This document shows positions 49,102 through 60,901 of a stretch of 64,000 bases of DNA, piece by piece. Position numbers and translations under genes: made by a program. Each line of letters starts with the position of its first letter. The stretch's first letter is position 1. The stretch lies in contig CM028333.1 of NCBI GenBank assembly GCA_016647705.1, positions 9,808,616 through 9,872,615 on the forward strand. Direction: 5' to 3'. The stretch is from Eucommia ulmoides. Taxonomy: Eukaryota; Streptophyta; Magnoliopsida; Garryales; Eucommiaceae. The notes beneath the pieces are model-generated. The model was given only the letters and a program-made list of their open reading frames with translations. It was not told the DNA's origin and searched no databases.

Positions 49102-50543
49102 TGTAATACCTCCGAGATTTATATTTTTGAAAATATTATTTTATATAAGTTTAATATTTTTTAGGACGATTTTGTGAATTTGTGGTATAAATATATACTT
49201 GACAATTTTTGGAGTTAAATGTTAAATTTATATTTTTTTAAATATTATTTTATATAAGTGTAATATTTTTGGGTTGTTTTGTATATTATGAAAATTTATA
49301 ATAAATATTTGATAATTTTGAAAAATATAAGTGTAATTATTAGAATTAATATGAATTATTTTATAATTATGGGGTGTTAAGAATAATTTCTAAATTCTTA
49401 AGAATTAAGGAATCCATTATGACAAAGGGGAAAAAAGGTTGGACATTGACACGTGGAAACACATGGAACCAAAAAAAAAAAAAAAAGAATAAGTTTCGGC
49501 CACATATAAGTTCAGCACATCTCATAAATACATATTTATATATATGCACATATATATACATAGAGGTAAGAGGATAGAGAAATAGGAAAAACTGAGAAAA
49601 AGAAAAGTGATCAAGGAAATATTGATATTAAGCATATATACATCAACATAATTATCAGTTACGGGAATATATAGATTTCGAATGATTTTGAGCGAAAATA
49701 GGATATGACGATTTCAGAAATATTCTGGCTTGGATTTCGGTTTGAATTTCAGGTAGAATTTCTAACTCTATATGTATTTAATTTTTTTATTGTGTCATTT
49801 ATGTTATTATTGTTGTTGAATTTTAACTATTAAATTTTATGAAATAATTATAACTATGTGAAAATTATGTGAAAATCATGTCAATGTATTTTAATTGTCT
49901 CATTAATTAAATGCACGTATTAGAGGGGTTGAAATTTTACTGAGTGTTGGCTCACAACCTCATAGTTTTGATTGCAGGGTTGATGCGAACGAAACAACGA
50001 CAGGAATTATAGTAGAATTTCTGTTTATAATAATTGTAATTAATATTTACCGTTGTAAAAATTGACCCGATAAGTTGAGTATAATTATTGTTTTGTACTG
50101 AAAAATTTAAATCAATAATTATAATTATAACCGTAATTGTATATTAAATTACAAAATTTAAACTTTCGTATTAAATTGACTGTGTACCAAATTTATTGGT
50201 TAGTTTGTAATTTATATATTATAACTTTAGTGTTAAATTATATTTATATTTAATTGATTACTTACCGTAATAAAATTAATTCGAAAATTCAATGATTAGA
50301 ATTATCGCCGTAGTTAGTAAAATCTCTCAAATTTTTGTGGGACAAAATATTGGTCGCACGGTGTTAGCAGTAATTCTTCGAGGGGAGAAATCGCATGGCG
50401 GCCTTAAGAAACCGGGTCATGACAGAGTGATATCAGAGCGGAATTACTAATAATTCTAATTTATTTATAAATTATGAAATATTTGGGGTAGAATTCTCTA
50501 TTGGAGAAACCTAATGACGGCCTTGGAAAACTGGGCCGTTACA
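49102..50543 (+). mobile_element. Collapsed LTR element inserted in the Copia integrase, with intact TSD
   Basis: Begins TGTAATACC and ends GGGCCGTTACA, flanked on both sides by ATGAC (49097-49101 and 50544-50548). An LTR-like end GGGTCATGACA at about 50422 is followed by TGATATCAGAGCGG, a diverged tRNA-iMet primer site, and then about 120 bp on by a second version of the LTR end. So the parts are one LTR, a primer site and the tail of another LTR. No coding sequence. The same LTR family is at 35376-38406 in the opposite orientation. Confidence 0.8.
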
Positions 50544-51057
50544 ATGACCATACAATATAATGGAGACAGATCTGAAAAATGAGATGATGTGATCTTATTA
50601 ATTAGGTTCACTGCAGTAAGGAAGACTTCTCCCCCAAAATACACTAGGAATAGAGATAGACAATAAGAGGGAAAAAAATAGTTTCAATAATGTGCCTATA
50701 TTTCCTTTCAGTGACACCATTTTACTTGGGCGTGTCAGTACACGAGGTTTAATGAATTGTTCCATCTAAAGCAAGCAAGTTAGTGAAAGGATTATAAATG
50801 TATTCCCCACCCAAATCACATCTAAAGCACTTGATAACAACAGAATATTGGATCTTAACAAGAGCTCGAAACGTTTGAAAAATATCAAAGAATTTATAAC
50901 GACGTTTCATAAGATAAACTCAACGATATCGAGTGTAATCATCAATAAAGGAAACATAAAATATGGACCCCCCTTTTGAAGCAATCAGGGAAGGTCCCTA
51001 AACATTAGAGTGAACCAGATCAAATGGTACAAGAGAATAAGAAATGCTTCGATTAAA

Positions 51058-53993
51058 AGGTAAGTTTGGGGGGGTGGGGGGGTAGGATGTATATGCTATT
51101 TCGTATGCAGGATGCCTATGTTATGTTTTGGGATATTTATGTTTTTTGTTATGTATGCTTTAAGTATTGTATGTTTTTCTAGTTTGAAGACAGTTTGTTG
51201 GTTATGTAGTTAACTTTAATTGTCGTTAAATGTTTTGAAGTTTAAGTTAAAATGTAGTTTTTGTTTGTGCAAGTTTAGTAGTTAATTGTTGTGTTGTGGT
51301 TATTTAGTGTAATGTATATACATGTTTGTTAAGTATTAGTATAAATGTGTTTATGTTTGAAGTAGTAATTGTGTGTTGAGTTTTGTAGTTCTTCTGGACC
51401 ATTACCTGATGATGAAGTTATCCCCTAGTTGTTTATCGAGGTCAGGGGTAATGCCCATTCATGTGTGTTCTGTGTGCTTGATATTTCAATTTGGTAAAAG
51501 TCATTTTAGATCCTAATTTGCACGAGCACGTAGACTCAATGTACTAGCTATTCAATCGATTTGACGTCGATTATTCAATAGCAAGTTCATGATAATTTTA
51601 GGGATTCTAGAATTTGATTGGGGGAAACTTGAGGTGAAATCCTGGGCGAGGTAGTTTAGGAGACATGATTTAGGCATTCTTTTTGATCGCTTGAGCCGTT
51701 GAAGCCTTCCATGCTATATGTTTTATCCCTCGTTAACCTGTTGAATCCTCTAAACCATTTCAATTCTGAACACGTAACAAATACCCTGGCCAATAAAAGT
51801 TTTTCCAAACCTCTGTCGCTAAACCTAAGACACATTTTGAGTTAAAATCAAGTGAGCATTTGTAAATGCTACTTGAAGTGAGCGGTTGAGTTTTGGGCAA
51901 ACTTTTGATTGGTTCGGTATTCGAGTACTCATTTGTCATTTTTCTATCGTATCTCCACACCTGTGAAATTGTACAAATCAAATAAGTTTGGGGGTGTGGC
52001 TAAAAAAAAGCCATATGTAAATATAGTTCTATTTTTGTTTGTTTTGACAATTGAGTACGATGTTTTAAAATGTTAGTTTAGGGTTGTTTCGAATTAATCT
52101 ATGTGGGTACGAGATTTATTGAGTGCCAAGCATGTGCCTTGGGTGTCGTTGAGTTAATAACATTTACCTATTTCCGATATACCTTTGGCCAGTTGATAAA
52201 AACCGATCCAAGTTCTTTTGATCTTTTTGAATTTCTAAGCCTACATTAGTGGAGAGTGGAATCCAGTCTGGAATATAGATATCTTATACCTTTATGGTTT
52301 AAGTCATGAGATTTGTTGGTGAATAATCCAATCTGGTCTTTGAATGGTTGTTAATTGAGTTTTCACACACACACTTGAAATGGATCTAGAATGGCGTTTA
52401 CAATTATTGAATGTTGAAATTCTAAAACACCACATGGTGCGTTTTATTCTTGAACTCGATTTGATTGGGGGCCATTGAGGGAAAAACTTTTTGGTTGATT
52501 AGTTGAATTTAGAACTTACACGTCATTACTTCTAATTCGTTTGTGGTTTTTTTTTTTTTTTTTTTTAGTATTGAAATTAGTTAAATAGTTGTGATAGTTT
52601 ATTTTAGTGTAAGGGTGTTTTGCTCGAGGACTAGCAAAATTTTAAGTTTAGGGGTATTTGATAGGTTGAATTTACCTATATATTTTCAAGCCGAATTTGA
52701 TAGTTTTCGAGTATTTTGGTAATGTTTTAAATAATTTTAATTCGTTTTTATATCAATCAGGTGTAGGTACAAAAACAGTTGAAAATTGAGCAAATCAGTA
52801 GGACGTTGGTGGATAAACGTTGAAAAAGATCCAAAATATGGACCTGCAGCCTCACCGCTGCAGCAATGAAGCCCATTGCTATAGTGCCAGCATCAAGGGC
52901 AACTGGCCCTTGACCGCTGCAGCGATGACCTTCATCACTGTAGCAATAAAAGGCCAGTGGATTTTCTGCCCAACCACCACTACAGCGATGACTTCCATCT
53001 CTATAACGATTAATCAAACAGCTAACATAGATCTTTTTAGATGTTTTTTTTGAATATTTTCGAATTCTATTAGTATCCACCCATTCCAACCTTACCTAAG
53101 AACATTTTGACACTTGTTAGAAGCCCTAGATCAGACCCTTAAAGAGGAGAGCTCATTTGAAGAAGAGGAAAACGATCTCGGAGCGGGTTTTATGGAAGTG
53201 GAACCATCCACTTCACAGATTTGTCATTCCTTATTTGTTTCTATTTTTGTTTCTCAACTTTGTGTATTGAATGATGATGTTATTCTCATGTTTTAATGCA
53301 TATTTGGTTATGATCATGTGTGGCTAAGTAGTTGTTATCTAGGGATTGATTAGTTCATAAACATGTTTGAGTAAATCTATGTTTCGTTAACGGTTGTTCA
53401 TCTTCATTCGATTGTGTTTACCATTTTATTACGTCCATAGTATGCTTTATATAGTGTTATGGTTGGTTTGAGAATACAGAATTTGACAATTGAGAGAGGT
53501 AACCCCGGATTCGGACTAGGGTTAAACACAACACGACGTTTTAATGTTTCGGGAGATTATTAGAATGTGTGCAATCCGTGAGGTTGAGTCAAGACTCATG
53601 TACTTGTTTAGATGCTAGATGGGGATATCGGTGTTGAAATGAGTGCATATTCGCTTACTTTACACTTGAGAGAGGTAGTGATTGAGTTTACGACATCTAG
53701 ATTGTCGGATAGTTTAAACTCCGTTAATGTAAACTTGAGTAAATCAAACATGTATTAGTGAGGAAAATTAATCCCTAGGTAATCCATTTTCATAGAAGTA
53801 ATTCCAAGTTTTTAGATTTAATTAGTTTTCAATTTGCAAACACATTTCAAATCTTGAAATGTCTAGATAATATTAAGTTATGTCAATTGTAGTACTTAAC
53901 CAATCCTACGACAAATCCCAGTCGACGACACTCGATCTTCGGATTCACTTTATTAAAACTTGACCTCGTGCACTTGCGAGTAAAATCAAAGCA
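51058..53993 (+). mobile_element. Ty3/Gypsy Athila/Tat-type 3' region and LTR
   Basis: The internal non-coding 3' part runs 51058-52658. It ends with GCTCGAGGACTAGCAAAATT and the polypurine tract AGTTTAGGGGTATT, the standard arrangement in Athila/Tat elements. The LTR (52659-53993) begins TGATAGGTTG and ends ATCAAAGCA, with a CCCAGTCGACGACACTCGAT segment typical of this group near its end. It is inserted in the minus-strand Copia fossil. TTAAA occurs at both edges (51053-51057 and 53994-53998) but may be chance in AT-rich DNA. Broken; no gag-pol remains. Confidence 0.65.
52850..53012 (+). repeat. Three near-palindromic LTR units (CCGCTGCAGCGATGA type)
   Basis: Copies at about 52854, 52914 and 52977, spaced about 60 bp. 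Each pairs CCGCTGCAGCGATGA with a downstream TCATCACTGTAGC-like arm, so each can fold. They lie inside the Athila/Tat-type LTR and produce the overlapping frames at 52757-53089. Confidence 0.7.
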
Positions 53994-54839
53994 TTAAAAT
54001 ATAGCGAACACCTGTCCTAATCAACTTCTGGGATTGCGGATCCTGTATATGACAAGAGGTAGAAGATAAAAAGACTGAGTAACCAAAATCACATAATTGG
54101 CCAACAGAAATAAGATTCAATGTAAAATTGAGAATATGATAAATACTTGAAAGAGATAACCGAGGTGTAACAATAAAATCAATGCCTTTTAATGGCATCA
54201 GAGTACCAATAGCAGTCATAACAGATATAGATGATATAGGATTTAAAGAATCAAATAAGGACAAGTCAGATGACATATGATAAGAGGCTCCAGAATCTAG
54301 AACTCATTTAGAGGAAGATATACTTGAAAAACTAGAGGGCAACAAACCTACTAAAGATACAACGGACATGACATGCGGCTATGTAGCAAGAAACTTATGA
54401 TATTACTTAGTAAGGACGACTATTGTGAGATTAGAAAATGTTGGGTCTCCAAATCCAAACGAATTTAATGAAGACGGTATGGTTGCTGCAATGTTAGGCT
54501 GTGGAGGCCTGTAAGGTCATTTTTTAGATTAATTGTTGGATTTTCACTGGGAAGGCGGCTGTTGCTGCTGCTACATTCTACTCAATTTAGGACATTGAAT
54601 CTTCTAATGACCTTTCTTCTTGTAGAAGCTACATTCATTAAAAGCAAGTCTCAAATAGGGCTTGTTTTGATGATTAGGAAGTGGTTTAAAAGGAACTGCC
54701 AGAATTGATGGATTAGGTGTTTGGAGAATCTCTTTTCTTGATTGAGACTTGAAGCGTTTCTCCTTGTCCAATAATTCACTAACCACTTAGTCAACAGAAA
54801 AAAGTGAATTACCCGAAAAGAAAAGTGCAAGGTCGAGGA

Positions 54840-55210
54840 ATTGACCTATGACAAATCTAGCAGGGATAAGTCTTGATTGAAAAAAAAAAGGCAAATCGAG
54901 ATCGGGCAAGTCTGATAATCAATCCAGGAGGCCAAAGTCCCCAATCCGATACTCGAACTACATGTCGTTAAATGCACTTTGATAAAGTCACTACAACCCT
55001 TAAAAAATAGGAAATAGGTACATCAAATAAGTGGTGTGACTTTCATCGGGATCATGCACACACCACCGACAATGATACGATTTGAAGAATGATATTGAAG
55101 AGCTCATTCAAAGAGGTCACTTGAGATGGTTCACCAACAATTGAGAACAGAAAGATCAACAAAACGACGACATTAAACGTCCGGAAGTCTAAGGAGAAAT
55201 AAAGACCCGG
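54840..55210 (+). mobile_element. Tat-type Gypsy gag scrap
   Basis: Plus-strand pieces KWCDFHRDHAHTTDN (55028-55072) and LKNDIEELIQRGHLRWF (about 55082-55132) match the zinc-knuckle tail of Tat/Ogre-lineage gag; upstream YSNYMSLNAL (about 54950) also fits. It is on the opposite strand from the Copia gag that ends just to its left. Small, broken fragment. Confidence 0.65.
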
Positions 55211-56754
55211 GCATCATTAGTATCAAAACGTAACTAACTTAACTTGAGTGTACCCGAAATATACTAATTCATAAATATAAAATGTTCTAATTAATGAATT
55301 GAAATATAAGCAAATAGGCCTTTTAATAATTTTTCCACACCATCCTTCGAATTTTGAATATAGAAATAATTATGATATAATGAAACTCTAATTTCAATTT
55401 TGATGAAAATTTAATGAAAGAATTTAGATATGAATATAGTGGGCAGTGTTTGGTAACATGAAATTTAAGTCTAGAAATTAAAAATTAAAATATCAAGTAA
55501 ATTTTTTATTTTTAAATGCACTCATTTTAAATTTCCATTCCAAGGTTCCAATCCACGAAACCAAATGCTAATTCCCTATTTTATACTCGGATTTGGAGTC
55601 ATAGAATTTGGCCATACAATTGGAATTGAAAGACCCAATTTTAATTCTTTTACTTGAATCACTAATTTAAATTTGAATTTGGTTTTCATTTATAATTTCA
55701 TGTTTCAATTCTATGATCTGATATCCACAGCCCAAGTAAAAAAATTCAAATCCAATTTAAAAAAATTTCAGTCCAAAATTTCTCAATCGGCTTTAAATGC
55801 TATCTCGCGTCTCTCTCTCTCTCTCTCTCTCAAATACGACGTTGCTTTATCTCGTGGCTTCCCCGTGCCCCTCTCTTTTAGTGATGAACAACTTCAAAAC
55901 ATTATGGAAACGATTTCGGTAGTGGTTTTAATAACAATTACGATCCCATACCAGGTTAGTTCCTAAAATTTTGTCATTTTTCACTCCCATCTTATATTCA
56001 GAATATGCCTTGATGGTGATTTTAGTCCCCAATTTATTTATTAATTTTAATTTTGGGAATCTTTTGAGATTTCTGATATGATATGTTTTGTTTAAGTCTG
56101 CTATGATAATTTGTGATTCAGTCGAGATAATGGAGACACTGTCAAAACCACTATAAAAATTTAAATTGAGATGACAACTAATGAAGAATCCAACAATAAA
56201 GGAGAGACTAACGGGACTAATGAAAAAAGTCTTGATGATGATGCACACACTTTGGGAAGAGGTGCAAGGCCTTGCGCATCTTCCTCCCTACCTCGGAGAG
56301 CTATTCAAGTGGTTCTAAATGATATTAACAAAGTCCCGAATTTTGTTAAAATTCAAGTGTTTAAGGCAATTGACAATAGATTTTTATGCATATTAATTAA
56401 TTGCTTTGTAGTTTTAGATCTAGATGGGTATTAGTTAAGTGTTTTAATGTTGGTTTACCGATTATCTCGTTATTACTGCTATAAATTTTTGAAGTTTTTT
56501 ATTCCTATTTTAAAACCAATTTTTATTCATATTTTAAAACAAAGCAACTTTTTAAGACATACTCAAATAAAATATTATTCATAAGTCTTATTTAGTAAAA
56601 AAAAAAATGTGTACCAACTCCTGCTAATATTTTGTAATAACAAAAATTTAAGTAGAAATTGTTTTTGTACACATATAAAGAAGGAGTAACTTTTGTAATG
56701 AAATTATTATGTACTTTTGGTATCAAAATATTTTGACTAGTCTTTAGAAAGTTG

Positions 56755-56786
<32 letters not shown>

Positions 56787-57089
56787 TTGAAAGCTCTCAG
56801 CAAATTTTCCTAAATTTTGTCTTTACCCTTTTGTTATTTTTCATTTTTTGTTGATTTTGGAATTGTTATTGATTAAAAAATATAATAGTTATTAATTATA
56901 GTGGAACTTGAAATAAATAATTTGATAAATCAAGTGATAGAAACAAAAAATTTGTTTTGCAGTACATTATCAAATAATAGAATTTTAATAATTATGAAAT
57001 TATAATTGAATTCCAACATAGTCTAAAATAGTGAAATTCTAATACCATAATTTATTCTCAGAATTTTAATTTAGTAGAATTACAATTTC
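55211..57089. other. Intergenic, nothing firmly recognised
   Basis: AT-rich. (CT)n at 55810-55831, A/T-runs near 56756-56785. A frame at 56171-56434 (88 codons, starting MTTNEESNNKGETNG) has no domain I recognise and no promoter evidence. Around 55443-55570, GTGTTTGGTAACATG and (opposite strand) GCATTTGGTTTCGTGG may be remnants of hAT-type MITE ends. Confidence 0.4.
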
Positions 57090-57094
57090 AATTC

Positions 57095-59130
57095 TGTTGA
57101 TCTTAAGATTTTGATGAACAATTAAATATTGATGTTTTGATGGAATTAATGTTTTAATTGAGTGTTTCAACGATTTATAGTTCCAGTGATGAAGATGACA
57201 AATTAAATGAATGTTAAATGATGAAGTTGAAGATATTGAAGATTTAAGAGTTTGAAGAAATTAGGGAAAACAATCCAGGTAAATTTCAACTCTTAATATC
57301 TCAATTAGGAACACACACATTGCAAGAAAAAGTTTTTATTATTTATGTGTGTTTTGATTAAGTGAAATTATTTGCTCCAATATGTAATTTGAAAAGAAAT
57401 AATCTTGAATGACTAAAATGAAATATAAGAATATTAGTGGAGCTTATTTAAGAGAGAAAATGGATAAAGGGGCGAAATCGTAAAAGAAAATAAGTAAAAA
57501 ACGAGATCAGAGAAAAGATTCAGAAGGGAGCAATCGACTGAGGAGTCGACCGGCCAATGGTGGTTGATCTCTTTGAATCGAAGAGTCGATCGGTGAAAAC
57601 AACTGAACTCTCTGAATCGAAGAGTCGACCGAGCGATCGACCGATGTACTGCGATGGCTACTCCTTGATTCGTCCAGTCGACTGAATGCATCGTTTCAAG
57701 ATATTATTTGATCCGATTTTAAATCTAAAAGTAGCCATTTTTTGTTAGGATTTGAGAGAGATATAAGGGATTTGGTGATATTTAAGATATGGTTCATCTA
57801 TTGTTTAATTTCTAAAGATTTGGAACTTGGAATTAAAGTGTTTTCAAATTGGTCCTTTTAATACTTCCTATATTTTGAAATTAAGTTTGAAAATTCTTTT
57901 GTGGGACTAAATTGAATATTTTGAAAGCAATTATTAAATGAAATATACCTTAAAAGAAAGACATTAATATATGGGGTCTTTAAGTGATTTTAGAAGACAT
58001 ATCTTGTGGAAACTAGCCGTTATAGGGTTTATTTCATATACCTATAAAAAAACCTGCGGATTTCATAATGAAGAAACATCATATCAAGAACTATTCAGTT
58101 TATAAGCTTTTATAAAAGTCATCATTTTGATATTTATTTTGAGGGATCATATTGTGATATCAATTATTGAGATGTTCTTGAGTTAAAACACTGATTGTGT
58201 AAGCGTCATCGATTTGAGCTGTTCAACGTTTCAATCTATTATTCTCCGGTGTTATTCGGGTGAGATATTTTCAATTATATTATTTTATTGCATTATTTGT
58301 TTATTATTTGGAAATTGATTTTAGAAATTGTTTATGATTTTTAAAAAAAATATTTTTACAAACAATTTCTTAAATCTGATTATATGCTCCAATTTGCTAC
58401 CCATATCTTGTTAAAATCAGATTTTTGTATCTCACATATTTCTATCACTAGTTAGGATATTAATTGAGTTATTGTTTATCTGGGGTGTATTAGTAAGTTA
58501 TGACGAATTAAATATCATTGGGGATATTTAATCAAGGGTAGCCGAGTTTCAGTCTCTTTCTGTAAAGAGATTGAGATAGTGATTCTTCCTGAATAAAATT
58601 GCATTGTGAGTAATTTGTAAATGTTTCATCCTTACTTGGAAAAATGATAGTTAGAGTGTTTTGTGAGGTTTTGATTCTTGAGCTGTAGTGATAAAAAGAA
58701 TTAGATTAATCTTTAACCTGTAAAAGATAGGTTATTCTTGAGCCTATAAAAAGTAGAGGTTATTCCTGAGCCTTGGAAAAAGAAATTGTAAAGGTTGATT
58801 CTGAGTCCGTAAAAGAATCAGTGTGTGGGTTTGGTTCCTACCTTTAAAGGAATCTTGAGAATTAGTGGGTGCGAATTTTTGTGAGGTTCGGAGGACTGAA
58901 CTAGCCAAGAATAGTTTGGTAAATCAGGATATATCTTGGTGTATTGCAATATTTATTTTACTATTTTTGTTGTTTGAGTTTGCACTTAAATTGATAACAT
59001 TATTCCGCTGTGTTATAAAGATGATAATTAATTTAGGAATAAAATTAATTATTTGATTTATTAAGTTTTATTCTGATATATTTTTTAATTACCTAATTCA
59101 CTCCCTCTTGGGTATTCTATTGGAACAACA
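57095..59130 (+). mobile_element. Solo LTR (2036 bp) of the Copia-like family
   Basis: Runs from TGTTGATCTTAAG to GGAACAACA and is homologous along its length to the reverse complement of 3238-5447. It is flanked by a perfect 5-bp target duplication AATTC (57090-57094 and 59131-59135), so the borders are exact. It contains a TATA box at about 58042-58050 and GTCGACCG-type repeats at 57540-57670. The frame at 58865-59056 is LTR sequence. A solo LTR arises by recombination between the two LTRs of a full element. Confidence 0.93.
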
Positions 59131-59255
59131 AATTCATTTTAAATAACAAAAAGAGATGTTGCTACAATCAAGATTTATAATACAGGGGTTATCTAGTGTG
59201 CTTGAAAAGTCTAGTATTTAAAAACCTTACCCCAAGTATTATTTAAAAAAAAAAT

Positions 59256-59476
59256 GGTTAATAACACTTTACCTTCCTATGATTTTTAGTTGATTTACAC
59301 TTACCCTCTGTGTTAGCGCTTACCCCATGTGGTCTTAATTTAGGTGCCCTTACCCCCTATATTAGGGGGGTAAGTGGTTTGAAAATCTAAACAAATGGGG
59401 TAATTGACGATTTTTAAACTATAGGGGAGTAAAGTGTAAATCGACCAAATCATAGGGGGGTAAAATGTTATTAACC
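59256..59476. mobile_element. Foldback MITE (Mutator-like), 221 bp
   Basis: Left GGTTAATAACACTTTACC ... GATTTACACTTACCC is inverted at the right as GGGTAAAATGTTATTAACC, giving arms of about 55 bp. A-runs flank both ends (59246-59254 and 59477-59485), so the target duplication is hidden. Confidence 0.75.
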
Positions 59477-59500
59477 AAAAAAAAATGTGCTTCTACTAAG

Positions 59501-60025
59501 TAGGGATGGTCATGGGCCGGGCTCGGGCCGGGTTTTGACTAGGGTATTACACGAAAATGTTAAGCCCTAACTCGACCCGGCCCTATGATCGGGCCCTAAT
59601 TTTATGCCCAAGCCCGGCCCTACAAAAAAAAAAAAATTAAGCTCAGGCCCGGCCCTATAATTTTTTTTTTTAAATTTAAAAACTAAATACTAAAATTACA
59701 AAATGATCCCTAAATTCTCTCTCTATGAGAGGAATGAAATTAAAGTTTGCTAAATTATCTAACTAAAATTAAAAATTACAAATTGGCCCCTCAACTCTTT
59801 CTCTATGGATATATATATATAAAATATATATTTTTTATATTTAAAAAAAGTTCGGGCCGGGCCGGGCCGGCCCTAAACAAAAATGATCAAGCCCAAGCCC
59901 GGCCCTAAAAATGAATTAGCCTTAGTCTTTAGGCCCTAGCCCGACCCATGGGCTCAAACACCAAGCCCAAGCCCTAAAAAATTAAGGCCGAGCCGATCGG
60001 GCCTCCTGGCCCATGACCATCCATG
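59501..60025. mobile_element. hAT-type MITE with GGCCGGGCC-rich ends
   Basis: TAGGGATGGTCATGGGCC at the left and GGCCCATGACCATCCATG at the right form inverted ends, followed inward by repeated CGGGCC/GGCCCGG words on both sides. This is the common plant Ac-like hAT MITE type. The outer 8 bp do not match well, so it is not young. It ends 124 bp before the DUF3326 ATG. Confidence 0.75.
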
Positions 60026-60148
60026 CTCAAAATGTTCGGTATAATTCTGGAATTTTTTAATGTGCTATGAGGTTTAAAAGCGGCAACTGCGTTTTCCTAA
60101 ATTTTGCAACCAATTGTGGAGGGAATTTTATCGACGGCCTCGACGAAA

Positions 60149-60507
60149 ATGGCAACGATAAGTAGCCGGCCGCTCCCATCCATCGACGGTCGCTGTATTT
60201 ACCGGCGACCGTACCACGCCCTCGCCAAACCTCGGGCGCCGAATGGACTAAGAATCTCATGTTTCGGCTCTAATCTCTCAAACAAGGTTAGTCAATCAGT
60301 TTCACCAGATAGGAAGCAGCAATGGCAGATTAAACAGATTTTCTCGAACTGTTATATTCCTTTCTTATCCAGTTCAAGAGGCCATACACGAGTGTGATGA
60401 TAGTACCCACGGGCGTAGGTGCCTCCATTGGCGGCTTCGCCGGCGATGCTTTGGCTGTTGCTCGAACGCTCGCCTCTGTCGTCGATTGCCTTATTTCTCA
60501 TCCCAAT
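60149..60507 (+). CDS. DUF3326 protein, N-terminal exons (probably plastid)
   Basis: Exon 1 is 60149-60286 (46 codons, donor GTTAGT) and exon 2 is 60373-60507 (45 codons, donor GTATGT), separated by an 86-bp intron; both junctions are phase 0. Exon 1 is Ser/Arg-rich without acidic residues except one Asp, like a chloroplast transit peptide. Exon 2 reads TSVMIVPTGVGASIGGFAGD and then ALAVARTLASVVDCLISHPN, the opening of the DUF3326 family shared by cyanobacteria and plants, whose function is unknown to me. The gene must continue: the next expected segment is not seen before the window end, although a pyrimidine-rich ...TTTATAG near 63970-63986 could be an acceptor. Intron 2 holds a Copia element. 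The start is the only in-frame ATG. Confidence 0.8.
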
Positions 60508-60721
60508 GTATGTATCTCTCTGTGAAACCTTCTTTTTACCATGACTTGGCTTGAGAATTTATTTATTACACGACGCACAGCTAATCGTCTAACCACTATC
60601 ACAATATTATTCATTAATTTAACTCAGAGTGATGATTAATAAACTATTCCAGTTGAAATTAACAATTATGCGAACACTGATGAATTAGCTAATTCAGGCA
60701 CTTATTAACTAATTTGGTTAC

Positions 60722-60901
60722 TATTAGAATTTGAGAATGAAAGATTGCTTTTCATTGATATTCAAAGTAGGAAGAGTACAGTATATATATAGGTTCATGG
60801 ATGCTCTCAACAAACTCATAACAACTAAGCATAACAAACTTCTGAACAACTAACAATGGAAGGTATAGAATGTTCTATAGGAAATGTTTCTAATTTTAAT
60901 A
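60722..60901 (-). repeat. 3' LTR (180 bp) of the intronic Copia
   Basis: TATTAGAATTTGAG ... CTAATTTTAATA, adjacent to the polypurine tract on its right. A short TATATATATAGG sequence inside may be the promoter TATA. Confidence 0.93.

Larger units (their letters stand above)
47692..54826 (-). mobile_element. Ty1/Copia fossil with two later insertions
   Basis: Minus-strand pieces: reverse transcriptase (about 47692-48541; [44 protein letters not shown]), the integrase C-terminal/linker region (about 48663-49100), integrase (about 50544-51052), the protease to pre-integrase region (about 53994-54276, LSLSSIYHILNFTLNLISVG), and the gag zinc-knuckle end (about 54560-54826). It is split by the LTR-family insertion 49102-50543 and the Gypsy piece 51058-53993, and is itself interrupted at 47691 by the Tekay/Del element. 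No LTRs are seen. Old, with about ten breaks. Confidence 0.8.

Noticed and set aside
56171-56434. 88-codon frame as a possible small gene
   Set aside because: No domain, no promoter and no intron evidence. It lies in transposon-littered AT-rich DNA and is open probably by chance.
60104-60397. 97-codon frame starting upstream of the DUF3326 ATG
   Set aside because: Its first codon is TTG and it runs through the exon 1 donor. The spliced ATG form matches the family.
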